From Nocardioides faecalis (GTDB lineage Bacteria > Actinomycetota > Actinomycetes > Propionibacteriales > Nocardioidaceae), in assembly GCF_018388425.1 (NCBI RefSeq), contig NZ_CP074406.1, positions 3,224,001 to 3,288,000 of the forward strand: 64,000 nt of DNA, written 5' to 3'. Each line of letters starts with the position of its first letter. The stretch's first letter is position 1. Under the pieces are notes generated by a model. The model saw only the letters and a list, made by a program, of their open reading frames with translations. It was not told where the DNA came from and searched no databases. A program made the position numbers and the translations under genes. Positions 17,547 through 25,999 of the stretch are shown here, piece by piece.

Positions 17547-18836
17547 GTGCGTCGTTCCCTCCGCGTTGCCCTCCCCGCCGTGGCCCCGGTGGCCATCGCC
17601 CTGCTGCTCACCTGCTCGCTGGCGGTGACGCTGATGGTGCTGACCCGCGCCCCGGGCACGCCTGAGGGCGGCGGTGTCTCCGCGGCGGCGGTGGCGGCGC
17701 GCCACGTCGACCTGGCCCGCTTCGACTCCGCGGCGCAGTGGCGCACCGGGAAGGTGCGCGGGCTGAAGGTGACCAATGCGGGCAACCTGGCGTTCGAGAA
17801 GGGCGCGTCGCGCAAGCGCACCGCCGGCCGAACGTACGACGTGGGCCGCTGGGTCAGCCCCTGGGTGACGCCGGGGTTCTCGTTCACCGAGCTGATCCCG
17901 TCGTTCTCCGCCCGCACCCCGGGCGCGGCCTGGATCGACGTGCGGGTGCGCGGACGCGGGCCGGGCGGGACCACCAGCTGGGACGTGATGGCGCGGTGGG
18001 CGGACAAGGACAAGGTGATCAAGCCTCGCTCGGTCTCCGGGCAGGGCGACGACGCCACGTCGGTCGCGGTGGACACGTGGCGCACGCCGGGGCTGACGTC
18101 GTACCAGCTGCAGGTGCGCATCTACCGGACCGCGGGTGCCACGTCGGTGCCCAAGCTCGACCTGGTCACCGCGATGACCTCCCGGCTGCCGGCGAAGGCG
18201 GGCGCCACCTCGCGGCCGGTCTCGGCGAAGGCCGTCGAGCTCGCCGTGCCGCGCTACTCGCAGATGACGCACGTGGGGCACTACCCGAAGTGGGGCAACG
18301 GCGGGGAGGCGTGGTGCTCGCCGACGTCGGCGTCGATGGTGCTGGGCTGGTACGGCCGGTTGCCGAAGGCCTCGGAGTGGGCGTGGGTCTCCAAGCCGCA
18401 CACCGACCCGTGGGTCGACCTGGCCGCGCGCCGTACCTATGACCACGCCTACCGCGGCACCGGCAACTGGACCTTCACCACCGCGTGGGCGGCCCGCAAG
18501 GCCGGCAAGGGGTTCGTCACCCGGCTGCGCGACCTGCGTGAGGCCGAGCGGCTGGTCCGCGCCGGCATCCCGCCGGTGGTCTCGATCGCCTACCGCGCCG
18601 GGGAGCTCACCGGCTCCCCGATCCGCTCCAGCAACGGCCACCTGCTCGTCGTCGTCGGCTTCACCGCCGACGGCTCCGTGGTCGCCAACGACCCGGCGGC
18701 ACCCACCCGCGCCGGCGTGCGCCGGGTCTACGACCGGGCGCAGTTCGAGCGGCTGTGGCTCAACGCCTCCGGCGGGATGGCGTACGTGATCCACGACGCC
18801 GCGCACCCGCTGCCCGCCTCGAGCGGCAACTGGTGA
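17547..18836 (+). CDS. Exported C39-like cysteine peptidase
   Basis: A 429-residue secreted or membrane-anchored protein. Residues 1-33 form a basic N-terminus plus a hydrophobic signal (VAPVAIALLLTCSLAVTLMV). A beta-rich central region (about 55-220) precedes a peptidase C39-like domain: Cys in GGEAWCSPTSASMVLGWYG, His in SSNGHLLVVVGF, and Asn/Asp in VVANDPAAP. These are the expected catalytic residues. Substrate unknown. It is divergent from cysS and separated from it by the palindrome. Confidence 0.86.
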   Translation: MRRSLRVALPAVAPVAIALLLTCSLAVTLMVLTRAPGTPEGGGVSAAAVAARHVDLARFDSAAQWRTGKVRGLKVTNAGNLAFEKGASRKRTAGRTYDVGRWVSPWVTPGFSFTELIPSFSARTPGAAWIDVRVRGRGPGGTTSWDVMARWADKDKVIKPRSVSGQGDDATSVAVDTWRTPGLTSYQLQVRIYRTAGATSVPKLDLVTAMTSRLPAKAGATSRPVSAKAVELAVPRYSQMTHVGHYPKWGNGGEAWCSPTSASMVLGWYGRLPKASEWAWVSKPHTDPWVDLAARRTYDHAYRGTGNWTFTTAWAARKAGKGFVTRLRDLREAERLVRAGIPPVVSIAYRAGELTGSPIRSSNGHLLVVVGFTADGSVVANDPAAPTRAGVRRVYDRAQFERLWLNASGGMAYVIHDAAHPLPASSGNW

Positions 18837-18853
18837 CGGCGGGGCGCTAGGAA

Positions 18854-18915
18854 CCGTCTCCCAAGAGAATTCGTCGAGATCCGGCCGAATCACGACGAAT
18901 TCGCTTGGGAAGCGG
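18854..18915. repeat. 62-bp convergent palindrome, copy 1
   Basis: Arms CCGTCTCCCAAGAGAATTCG and its near-complement flank a short centre. It fills the gap between the convergent C39-peptidase and SDR genes. One of six equal-length copies in the window, all between convergent genes; a bidirectional terminator is the simplest reading. Confidence 0.9.
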
Positions 18916-18937
18916 AGCGCCCGGAGCGCCCGGAGCG

Positions 18938-19684
18938 TCAGCAGCCGTAGCCGCCGTCGACGTCCAGCTTCTGGCCGCTGATGAACGCCGCCCGGGGCGA
19001 GGCGAGGAAGCAGACGGCCTCCGCGATATCGGTGGCGGTGCCGAAGGTGCGCAGCGGGATGTTGCCGCGGGTCACCTCGAGCGCCCGCTCGTCGAGGTCT
19101 CCGGAGGCGATGAGGCGTTCGGCCATGCCGTCGGTGAGCATGCCGGGGCCGACCGCGTTCACCCGCACGCCGTACCGGCCCTCCTCGGCGGCCAGGCCGC
19201 GCACCAGCGCCTCGACCGCGGCCTTGGGGGTCGAGGACAGCCCGTCGCGTACCGGGAACCGTGCGGTCGCGGCGGTGGTGACGGCGGTCAGCGAGCCGCG
19301 GCTCGCGCGCAGGTACGGCAGCGCGGCGTGGGCGACGGCGAAGAAGCCGGCGCTGTCCACCGCGAGCTGGGCGGCCATCTGTGCCGGCGGCACCATGGAG
19401 AGGTGCGTCATCGGCACGTGCGGGCCGGCGGCGTGGACCACGGTGTGCAGCCCGCCCAGCTCGGCCGCGGCGTGGTCGACGACGCGGGGCACGGCGTCGA
19501 GGTCACCCAGGTCCAGCCCGTACGACGCCTCGCCCACCTCACCGGGCCGGGTGTGGTGGGTGACCGCGACCCGGGCGCCGCGCTCGGCGAGCAGCGCGGC
19601 GACGGCGCGACCCAGTCCACCCGAGCCGCCGACGACGAGCGCACCGCCGGGAAGCTCGGCGAAGTCGCCGACGTGCGCGCTCAT
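18938..19684 (-). CDS. SDR-family protein lacking the catalytic Tyr
   Basis: A 248-residue short-chain dehydrogenase-like protein. The cofactor motif [11 protein letters not shown] (about 19-29), VVHAAGP and the C-terminal [14 protein letters not shown] are typical. At the usual YxxxK site it has SSTPK, so Tyr is replaced by Ser150 while Lys154 remains; the usual catalytic Ser position is Thr. It may be inactive as a classical dehydrogenase or use another chemistry. Its ATG overlaps the stop of the molybdopterin oxidoreductase gene (ATGA), implying translational coupling. Confidence 0.85.
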   Translation of the reverse strand: MSAHVGDFAELPGGALVVGGSGGLGRAVAALLAERGARVAVTHHTRPGEVGEASYGLDLGDLDAVPRVVDHAAAELGGLHTVVHAAGPHVPMTHLSMVPPAQMAAQLAVDSAGFFAVAHAALPYLRASRGSLTAVTTAATARFPVRDGLSSTPKAAVEALVRGLAAEEGRYGVRVNAVGPGMLTDGMAERLIASGDLDERALEVTRGNIPLRTFGTATDIAEAVCFLASPRAAFISGQKLDVDGGYGC

Positions 19685-21222
19685 CCGTTCACCGTGACCT
19701 GGATGGTGTCCCAGCCGGTGGCGCCGTCGGGCAGCACGTCGGCCACCGCACCGGTCTGCGGCTCACCGTCCGCGGCGATGGCACGCACCCGCAGCTCGTG
19801 GGTGCCCGGCTCGAGGTCGAGCACGGCGCGCCACTGCACCCAGGTGTCGGTGTTCGGGGTGCGGGCGATCTCGGCGGGCTGCCAGCGGCCGCCGTCGACC
19901 TGCACCTGGACCCCGGAGATGCCGGTCTGCTGGAACCAGGCGACGCCGGCGCAGACGACCTCGCCGGCCAGCACCTCCTCGCCGTTGCTCGGGACCTCGA
20001 TCTTGGAGGAGATCTTGACCGGTCCCCGCTCGCCCCAGCCCTTGCCGGTCCAGTAGGCGGAGATGTCGTCGAACCGGGTGACCTCCAGGTCGACGACCCA
20101 CTTGGTGGCGGAGACGTAGCCGTACAGGCCGGGCACGATGGTGCGCACCGGGAAGCCGTGCTCGATGGGCAGCGGCTCGCCGTTCATCGCCACCGCGAGC
20201 ATCGCGTTGCGACCGTCGGTGAGCGCGGACAGCGGCGTGCCGCACGTCCAGCCGTCGGCGGAGGTCTGCAGCACCGCGTCGGCGTCGGGGTGCGGTCCGG
20301 CGGCCTCCAGCAGCCCGGCCAACCGGACCCCGCTCCACCAGGCGTTGCCGATCAGGTCCCCGCCGACCTCGTTGGACACGCAGTTGAGCGTGATCCAGTC
20401 CTCGGTGATCTCCCGGGAGACCAGGTCGCGGTAGCTCAAGGTGATCTCACGCTCGACCATGCCGTGGATGCGCAGCTGCCAGTCGGCAGCCTCGATGGTG
20501 GGCTTGATGAAGGCGGTGTCGATCAGGTAGAAGCGGTCGCTCGGCGTCTGCCACGGGGAGATCCCCTCCAGGCCGAAGCTCACCCCGTCGGGCAGGTCGG
20601 GTGCGGTGACGCCCTCCAGGCGCAGCAGCCGGCGACTGGCCTCGGTCCGGCGGCGGGCGTCGCCGGCCAGCCGGCCGACCAGCCCGCCCGCCACGGAGAC
20701 GCCGCCGGTGATCCCGGCGAGGACGAAGAAGGTGCGGCGGGTCTGAGCGCGCTCGCGGGCCGCGCCCTCGCCGCCGTCGGTCAGCTCCCACCGGCGCAGC
20801 CACTGCGCCAGCACGGCCATGGCGACCAGCCAGGCCACCAGCCCCCCGGCGACCGGTACGACGTCGTTGACCCCGGGGTTCGGCTTCGCGAGCACGGCGA
20901 CGGCGCCGATCGCGGCGAGGGCGCCGTACCCCAGCATCGTCAGCCACCAGCGGCGTCGCGCCGCCCGGCCGAGCAGCACGAACACGACCGCGAGGAAGAG
21001 CAGGATGCCGAGGACGAGGATCTTCTTGTCAGCCTTGTCGAAGGCCCCGATCGCCCACGTGACCACCGGGCCCGGGGCCAGGTCGGCGATGCCCTCGGCG
21101 ACGGCGACGACCGGGGACTCCCGCACGTGCAGCAGCGCCGCGGCGGCGTAGCTGAGGGCGAGACCGAGCACGCCGGCCAGCAGGCCGGCCAGTGCCCACC
21201 AGCCTCCTCGGGATGTCCTCAC
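19681..21222 (-). CDS. Membrane-anchored molybdopterin oxidoreductase (sulfite oxidase/YedY type)
   Basis: A 513-residue protein with four or five N-terminal membrane segments (about 8-165), a twin-arginine-like RRTFFVLAG segment, and an outward molybdopterin domain. [10 protein letters not shown] carries the Mo-ligand Cys, and a C-terminal Mo-cofactor dimerisation-type domain follows (about 405-513). The acceptor substrate is unknown. GTG 21222 is preferred because CAGAAT lies 7 nt upstream; ATG 21246 is the alternative and would leave 9 nt to the divergent ispF start. The downstream SDR overlaps by 4 nt. Confidence 0.85.
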   Translation of the reverse strand: MRTSRGGWWALAGLLAGVLGLALSYAAAALLHVRESPVVAVAEGIADLAPGPVVTWAIGAFDKADKKILVLGILLFLAVVFVLLGRAARRRWWLTMLGYGALAAIGAVAVLAKPNPGVNDVVPVAGGLVAWLVAMAVLAQWLRRWELTDGGEGAARERAQTRRTFFVLAGITGGVSVAGGLVGRLAGDARRRTEASRRLLRLEGVTAPDLPDGVSFGLEGISPWQTPSDRFYLIDTAFIKPTIEAADWQLRIHGMVEREITLSYRDLVSREITEDWITLNCVSNEVGGDLIGNAWWSGVRLAGLLEAAGPHPDADAVLQTSADGWTCGTPLSALTDGRNAMLAVAMNGEPLPIEHGFPVRTIVPGLYGYVSATKWVVDLEVTRFDDISAYWTGKGWGERGPVKISSKIEVPSNGEEVLAGEVVCAGVAWFQQTGISGVQVQVDGGRWQPAEIARTPNTDTWVQWRAVLDLEPGTHELRVRAIAADGEPQTGAVADVLPDGATGWDTIQVTVNG

Positions 21223-21243
21223 CCGCCCGATTCTGCACTCCGG

Positions 21244-21249
21244 CATGAT
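21244..21249 (+). promoter_or_regulatory. Leaderless -10 hexamer CATGAT for ispF
   Basis: CATGAT ends 6 nt before GTG 21256. On the other strand, CAGAAT (21235-21230) precedes GTG 21222 by 7 nt, so the two divergent promoters would be only 8 bp apart at their -10 boxes. Confidence 0.45.
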
Positions 21250-21255
21250 CGAGGC

Positions 21256-21855
21256 GTGAACCCACCACTCGACGAGAGCGTCTCCGCTGCCGTCTCCGCC
21301 GCCGTCGAGGCCGCCCTCGACGATGCGGTCACCGCCGCCGTCGGTACGGCGCTCGCGGGCCTGCGCACCGGCATCGGTACCGACGTGCACCGCCTCGTGC
21401 CCCGCGCCGAGGGTGACGCGCCGATGGCGCTGGGCGGACTGGAGTGGCCTGATGAGCCGCATCGCCTCGAGGGCCACTCGGACGCCGACGTCGCGGCGCA
21501 CGCGGTGTGCGACGCGCTGCTGTCGGCGGCCGGGCTGGGCGACCTGGGGAGCAACTTCGGCACCTCCGAGCCGCAGTGGGCCGGGGCCAGCGGGGCGACG
21601 CTGCTCGCCGAGACCCGCAGCCGGGTCGAGGACGCCGGGTTCCGGGTCCTCGACGTGGCGGTGCAGGTGATCGGCAACGCCCCGCGGGTGGGACCGCGGC
21701 GCGCCGAGGCCGAGCTGGCGCTCGGTGGCGTGCTGGGGGCGCCGGTGTCGCTGTCGGCCACCACCACCGACGGCCTGGGCCTGACCGGGCGCGGCGAGGG
21801 CGTGGCCGCCGTCGCGACGGCGCTGCTCAGCGCCGTCGAGGTCCAGCTGGCCTGA
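21256..21855 (+). CDS. ispF: 2-C-methyl-D-erythritol 2,4-cyclodiphosphate synthase
   Basis: Non-mevalonate isoprenoid pathway enzyme that cyclises CDP-ME 2-phosphate. Core motifs are [11 protein letters not shown] (metal Asp/His), [23 protein letters not shown] and [17 protein letters not shown]. At 199 residues it carries an extra N-terminal Ala/Val-rich stretch of about 35 residues before the conserved domain. GTG 21256 is supported by the -10-like CATGAT, but no internal start fits better. It converges, with a 3-bp gap, on the NirD-like gene. Confidence 0.93.
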   Translation: MNPPLDESVSAAVSAAVEAALDDAVTAAVGTALAGLRTGIGTDVHRLVPRAEGDAPMALGGLEWPDEPHRLEGHSDADVAAHAVCDALLSAAGLGDLGSNFGTSEPQWAGASGATLLAETRSRVEDAGFRVLDVAVQVIGNAPRVGPRRAEAELALGGVLGAPVSLSATTTDGLGLTGRGEGVAAVATALLSAVEVQLA

Positions 21856-21858
21856 CGC

Positions 21859-22248
21859 TCAGGCGGGGCGTTCCTTGCGGCTCGGGGTCTCCCCCACCTT
21901 GCGGTGCCCGACCAGCACGACACCCTCCACCACCTTGATGTCGTACGCCGGCACGGCGGCGTGCACGTCGTCCAGGCAGCGTCCGGTGCGCAGGTCGAAG
22001 GCGTGCCGGTGTGCCGGGGAGGCGACGAAGGGGACCTCGCCGCGCGTGCCGACGATGCCCTTCGAGATGCCGCCGACGGCGTTGCGGGCGAACGGGTCAT
22101 GGTTGCCGAGGGCGTACACCGTGTCGTCGGCGATGCGGAAGATCGCGATCGCCTGTCCGTGCACCAGCGCGGTCACGCCCCGATCGACCTCAAGCTCTGC
22201 CAACCGGCAGACCGGCTGCCACTCCTCAACGGTCTCCCGAGCAGTCAT
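21859..22248 (-). CDS. nirD: NirD-like Rieske-fold protein without iron-sulfur ligands
   Basis: A 129-residue protein resembling the small subunit of assimilatory NADH-nitrite reductase: WQPVCRLAELE, GQAIAIFRIADDTVYALGNH and HRHAFDLRTGRCLDD. As in known NirD proteins, the CxH/CxxH Rieske ligands are replaced (NHDPFAR, SPAHRHAF). No nirB is seen in the window, so its partner must be elsewhere or its role differs. ATG is 104 bp from the divergent ispD start. Confidence 0.82.
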   Translation of the reverse strand: MTARETVEEWQPVCRLAELEVDRGVTALVHGQAIAIFRIADDTVYALGNHDPFARNAVGGISKGIVGTRGEVPFVASPAHRHAFDLRTGRCLDDVHAAVPAYDIKVVEGVVLVGHRKVGETPSRKERPA

Positions 22249-22340
22249 GAGCCTGAAGGTAGGTCGCGTGTGTTCTCACCCGGGTTTCGTCATGTAACGA
22301 GCAGGAAAACGCTGCCGGCTCGGCGGCCCGGGCCGGCCGA

Positions 22341-22346
22341 TACCCT
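22341..22346 (+). promoter_or_regulatory. Leaderless -10 hexamer TACCCT
   Basis: TACCCT ends 6 nt before GTG 22353; there is no Shine-Dalgarno sequence. Confidence 0.5.
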
Positions 22347-22352
22347 CGGCCC

Positions 22353-23144
22353 GTGCCGAGCCCGCAGTACGTCGCCCCTCCTGCCCCTACCGCCACACCT
22401 GCCGCCGCACCGCCGCTGGCGGCGGCGGTCGTGCTCGGCGCGGGCAGCGGCAGCCGGGTGGGCGCCGAGGTCAACAAGGTGCTGCTGCCGCTGCGGGGTG
22501 TGCCGCTGCTGGCATGGTCGGTGCGCACCGCGCTCGCCACGCCGGGAGTCGGCCCCGTGGTGGTGGTCTGCCGCGCCGGGGAGCGCGCCGAGGTCGCCCA
22601 CCTCCTCGGCGAGCACCTCGCCGAGGACCTCGAGGACCGCGCCCCGGGCCACGAGGTGCTGCTGGTCGACGGCGGCAGCACCCGGCAGGCCTCCGAGCAG
22701 GCGGCACTGGACGTGCTCGCGCCGCGGATCGCCGACGGCGCCGTGGACGTGGTCGCGATCCACGACGGCGCCCGGCCGCTGGCCGACGTCGAGCTGTGGC
22801 AGCGCGCCGTCGCCGTCGCCCGCGAGCACGGCGGCGCCGTACCGGCGCACGACCTGCCGGGGCTGCTGCCGCGGGCGGGCGGAGCGCTGCCGATCGCAGG
22901 CACCGACCGGCTGGTCGGGGTGCAGACGCCGCAGGCGTTCCGGGCAGCGCCCCTGGTGGCGTCGTACGCCGCGGCGCGCGCGGAGGGCTTCGACGGCACC
23001 GACACGGCCGCGACCTATGCGCGGTACGCCGAGGCGGCGGGACACGAGGCGGCCGGCACCATCCGCGCCGTACCGTCCGGGCCACGCAACCTCAAGGTCA
23101 CCTTCGCCGACGACCTGGCGCTCGCCGCCGAGCTGCTGGACTGA
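22353..23144 (+). CDS. ispD: 2-C-methyl-D-erythritol 4-phosphate cytidylyltransferase
   Basis: Transfers CMP from CTP to MEP in isoprenoid synthesis. The 263 residues keep the active-site set: GAGSGSRVGAEVNKVLLPL (CTP loop with Arg and Lys), VAIHDGARPLADV, VGVQTPQAFRAAPL, DGTDTAATYARY and GPRNLKVTFADD. An extra Pro/Ala-rich N-terminus of about 20 residues precedes the core. This is the catalytically complete copy; a degenerate relative is encoded convergently at 23263-23901. Confidence 0.92.
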   Translation: MPSPQYVAPPAPTATPAAAPPLAAAVVLGAGSGSRVGAEVNKVLLPLRGVPLLAWSVRTALATPGVGPVVVVCRAGERAEVAHLLGEHLAEDLEDRAPGHEVLLVDGGSTRQASEQAALDVLAPRIADGAVDVVAIHDGARPLADVELWQRAVAVAREHGGAVPAHDLPGLLPRAGGALPIAGTDRLVGVQTPQAFRAAPLVASYAAARAEGFDGTDTAATYARYAEAAGHEAAGTIRAVPSGPRNLKVTFADDLALAAELLD

Positions 23145-23194
23145 GCCGACACGTCACCGGCACCTCACCACCACCACCGCACCACCACGGGCGG

Positions 23195-23254
23195 CGACTC
23201 GACGCGCCACGAGGGTCGATTCGGCGGACCACAAGGGTCGATTCGGCGAGGAGT
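23195..23254 (+). repeat. 22-bp tandem repeat, locus 1
   Basis: Two full 22-bp units plus a partial one (CGATTCGGCGGACCACAAGG is typical of the unit) ending CGGCGAGGAG, in the gap between ispD and the ispD-like gene. The same unit recurs near 24630 (single) and at 50501-50592. Confidence 0.75.
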
Positions 23255-23262
23255 CAGCGGGG

Positions 23263-23901
23263 TCAGCGGGGGTCGGTGAGCGCGGCCAGCACCGCGAGGT
23301 CCTCCTCCGAGGCCACGCGCCGCGCCTGCGGCGGTGCCTCGACGAGGGCGACCCGGTCGGCGCCGTACCGCTCGCGCAGCGCGGCGGTCAGCTCGACGAA
23401 GTCCAGCGACGGCAGGCGACCGCCGTCGGCGAGCAGGTCGGTGACCACCGAGGAGGGCAGCACGACCGGGGAGCAGACGCTCACCAGTCCCTCGCGGTCG
23501 ACGGTCTCCCCGAGCACCGCGCCGCCCTCGGCCGCGTCGCCACCCTCGGCTGCACCACCAGCGTCGCTGGCGACCTTGACGGTGTCGGTCACCGGTCGTA
23601 CGCCGACCACGACCTCGTCGGCCGCCTCGGCGCGCTCGGCGCAGCGGGCGAGGAAGTCCGGCGGCGTCATCGGGCACAGCGGGTCGTGCAGCACCAGCGC
23701 ACCGCCGCGCTCGGCGACGTCGTCCCAGCCCAGCGTCTGGTCGAGCAGGTCGATGCCCGCCTCCCCCGCGGCCCACGCCGCGGCGGCGACCAGCGACTCG
23801 CCGTGGATGAGGTGGAACGGCAGGGAGCCGCGTCCCTCCTCCAGCACGATGCCCGAGGCAGGGACAGAAAAACCGACGACGTCATACGGATGGGGACTCA
23901 T
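23263..23901 (-). CDS. IspD-like protein with degenerate active site
   Basis: A 212-residue cytidylyltransferase-fold protein aligned by eye with IspD: GRGSLPFHLIHGESL for the phosphate-loop region, LVLHDPLCPMTP for HDGARP, VRPVTDTVKVA for VTDTIK, and VSVCSPVVLP for the QTPQ region. The GxGSRxG loop, the Arg of HDGARP and QTPQ are missing, so MEP cytidylyltransferase activity is doubtful. It follows carD by 31 bp, the place of true ispD in mycobacteria. A terminator-like hairpin overlaps the assigned start, so the true start could be further in. Confidence 0.78.
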   Translation of the reverse strand: MSPHPYDVVGFSVPASGIVLEEGRGSLPFHLIHGESLVAAAAWAAGEAGIDLLDQTLGWDDVAERGGALVLHDPLCPMTPPDFLARCAERAEAADEVVVGVRPVTDTVKVASDAGGAAEGGDAAEGGAVLGETVDREGLVSVCSPVVLPSSVVTDLLADGGRLPSLDFVELTAALRERYGADRVALVEAPPQARRVASEEDLAVLAALTDPR

Positions 23902-23927
23902 CGAGCCCCACCGTATGACGTCGTCGG
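23868..23927 (-). terminator. Intrinsic terminator after carD, overlapping the ispD-like start
   Basis: 17-bp perfect arms 23911-23927 and 23873-23889 (CCGACGACGTCATACGG), with further inner pairing (TGGGG/CCCCA), are followed on the minus strand by TTTTT (23872-23868). This is a strong rho-independent terminator for carD. It covers the ribosome-binding region, start codon and first about ten codons of the ispD-like gene. Confidence 0.85.
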
Positions 23928-23932
23928 ATCGT

Positions 23933-24418
23933 TCAGGAAGCGAGGACCTCGTCGAGGATGGTCTCTGCCTTGTCCTCGTTGGTGTTCTCGCACAGCGCCA
24001 GCTCGGAGACGAGGATCTGGCGCGCCTTGGCCAGCATCCGCTTCTCGCCAGCCGACAGGCCACGGTCACGCTCGCGGCGCCACAGGTCGCGGACGACCTC
24101 CGCCACCTTCATGACGTCGCCGCTGTGCAGCTTCTCCAGGTTGGCCTTGTAACGACGCGACCAGTTGGTCGGCTCCTCGACGTGCTCCGCACGGAGCACA
24201 CCGAACACACGGTCCAGTCCGGCCTTGTCCACGACGTCCCGGACACCCACGAGGTCCAGGTTGTCGGCGGGGACCCGGACAACCAGGTCCTGCTGTGCAA
24301 CGATGCGGAGGACGAGGTACTGCCGCTCCTGGCCCTTGATCGTGCGCATCTCGATGTTTTCGATGACCGCAGCCCCATGATTGGGGTAAACGACCGTTTC
24401 GCCCACGGTGAAAGTCAT
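23933..24418 (-). CDS. carD: CarD family RNA polymerase-binding transcription factor
   Basis: Binds RNA polymerase beta and stabilises open promoter complexes, essential in mycobacteria. The 161 residues start [20 protein letters not shown], the RNA-polymerase-interaction domain, and contain [17 protein letters not shown] with the conserved Trp of the DNA-contacting helical domain. A -10-like TAGGAT lies upstream and AAGGGGC precedes the ATG. Strong leaderless-type promoters in this window fit an organism that relies on CarD. Confidence 0.96.
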   Translation of the reverse strand: MTFTVGETVVYPNHGAAVIENIEMRTIKGQERQYLVLRIVAQQDLVVRVPADNLDLVGVRDVVDKAGLDRVFGVLRAEHVEEPTNWSRRYKANLEKLHSGDVMKVAEVVRDLWRRERDRGLSAGEKRMLAKARQILVSELALCENTNEDKAETILDEVLAS

Positions 24419-24663
24419 ATGAAAGTAGCCCCTTCCTAGGGTCGCCTATCCTACCACGTCCCCCCGCGGCCTAAAATGGTGTTTGCGCAGGTCAGCACGG
24501 CAATCCCCGTATTGACAACGGGACGCCAATGTGTTCGGGGCCGACCCGGCGTGTGCGGCCGGTCACTCGCCGCCCCCTCCCGGGACCACCCCGGGACGCC
24601 CCTCCCACGCCGATGTGGGAGGTCGATTCGGCGGGCCAGCAGCCTGTCACCCCGGTCGTGGTC

Positions 24664-24669
24664 AATACT
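24664..24669 (+). promoter_or_regulatory. Leaderless -10 hexamer AATACT
   Basis: AATACT ends 6 nt before ATG 24676. A single copy of the 22-bp repeat unit (about 24618-24645) lies just upstream. Confidence 0.4.
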
Positions 24670-24675
24670 GCCGAC

Positions 24676-25839
24676 ATGGCAAAGACGCAGCGTTGGCGAC
24701 GCAAGCGCTCCGCCGGGGAGGACACCGCCCCTCAGGGCGCCGTCCCGGCGGGGTCGACCCTCGAGGCGGAGCGCGATGCTGCGCCCGAGGCGGAGGTCGA
24801 CGACGTCGCTACGCCCGAGCCGGAGGTCGTCGACGACGCAGCGCCGGAGCGACCGGCCGAGGCCACTCCCGACACTGAGCCGGAGGCCTCGACCGGTGTC
24901 GACGACGAGGTCGTCGACACCGAGGTGGACGTCGACGACGACACCGAGGTCGAGGTCGAGACTGCGGTCGAGGTCGAGACTGCGGCCGAGGTCGAGTCTG
25001 CGGGCGAGGTCGAGTCTGCGGGCGAGGTCGAGACTGCGGACGCGGAGGAGCGCGCGGACGAGGACGCAGCCCAGCCCCCGCCGCCGTCCGCGAGCCGGTC
25101 GGGGCTCGGCGGCTGGCTGCTCGGCGGCCGGCCCGCCTCCGAGCTGGTGCCGCTGCAGCTGCTGCAGGCGGCCCACGCCAAGCAGGCCCTCACCACCGCG
25201 CTGGCGATGGGCCTGATCGCCGCGGCCGCCGGACGGCCGGCGCGCGAGGCCGGCGTCGTACTGCTCACCGTGCTGGTCGGGCAGAGCATCCTCGGCTGGC
25301 ACAACGACATCGTCGACCGGCAGCGCGACGCCGCGCACTCCGCGAGCGGCAAGCCGATCGCGGCGGGACGGCTGCACCCGGACACGGTCTGGTACTCCAT
25401 CGTCGTCGCCACCCTGCTGCTCGTCCCGTTGGCGATCACCACCGGCATCCGCGCCGGCTGCCTCTACCTGGCGGCCGTGGCGATCGGCATGCTCGGCAAC
25501 GTCGTCGGCCGCACCGGCTTCTTCTCCTGGTGGTCGTGGGCGGCGTCGTACGCGCTGCTGCCCGCCTACCTCTCCTACGGCGGCTGGGGCGGCCAGGCCG
25601 TGGGCAGTGCGCCGGAGACCCCGATCGTGGTGCTCGCCGCACTCCTCGGGGTGGGCGTGCACTTCATGCGCTCGGTGTGGGGACTGGTCGCCGACCACGA
25701 GGACGGATGGACCTACCTGCCGCTCAAGCTCGGGCTGAAGCTCGGTGCGACCCGCCTGCTGGCGCTGTCCACCCTCTTCACCACGGTGGTGGCCGTCGCC
25801 CTGGTCGTGGTCGGCGCCCAGGTCGGGCTGTCGCGCTGA
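24676..25839 (+). CDS. UbiA-family prenyltransferase with acidic N-terminal extension
   Basis: A 387-residue protein. Residues 1-150 are basic then strongly acidic and repetitive. From about 155, a UbiA-type membrane domain (about eight helices) carries GWHNDIVDRQRDAAHSASGK, the first Asp-rich motif (NDxxDxxxD), and a second, VADHEDGWTYLPLK. The family transfers polyprenyl groups to aromatic or other acceptors; the acceptor is unknown. The acidic extension has no known counterpart to me and would be cytoplasmic. Confidence 0.88.
   Translation: MAKTQRWRRKRSAGEDTAPQGAVPAGSTLEAERDAAPEAEVDDVATPEPEVVDDAAPERPAEATPDTEPEASTGVDDEVVDTEVDVDDDTEVEVETAVEVETAAEVESAGEVESAGEVETADAEERADEDAAQPPPPSASRSGLGGWLLGGRPASELVPLQLLQAAHAKQALTTALAMGLIAAAAGRPAREAGVVLLTVLVGQSILGWHNDIVDRQRDAAHSASGKPIAAGRLHPDTVWYSIVVATLLLVPLAITTGIRAGCLYLAAVAIGMLGNVVGRTGFFSWWSWAASYALLPAYLSYGGWGGQAVGSAPETPIVVLAALLGVGVHFMRSVWGLVADHEDGWTYLPLKLGLKLGATRLLALSTLFTTVVAVALVVVGAQVGLSR
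24952..25041 (+). repeat. Five 18-bp tandem repeats inside the UbiA gene
   Basis: Five in-frame 18-bp units (GAGGTCGAGACTGCGGTC and variants) encode EVE[TS]A-x repeats in the acidic N-terminal region. Length variation between strains is likely. Confidence 0.9.
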
Positions 25840-25901
25840 CCTCGAGCCGGGCGATCGGTCCGGACCAAGAGGGCCCAGCGCTCGGCCGGAGCACGACCGC
25901 T

Positions 25902-25907
25902 AGAGTG
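25902..25907 (+). promoter_or_regulatory. Possible -10 hexamer TAGAGT for the lipoprotein gene
   Basis: TAGAGT lies 92 nt before ATG 26000, giving a leader of about 85 nt with AGCGGAGG before the start. Confidence 0.4.
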
Positions 25908-25999
25908 TGGACGCTCCTACGCACACGCGCCCGGAGCGAGGAAACGGACCCCGGAGCCGCTCAGACGGCGCCGAACAAGAGCAGCGGAGGCTCGCCGAC

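Noticed and set aside
23195-23254. CRISPR-like direct repeats
   Set aside because: The units abut with no unique spacers, there are no cas genes, and the unit length is 22 bp.
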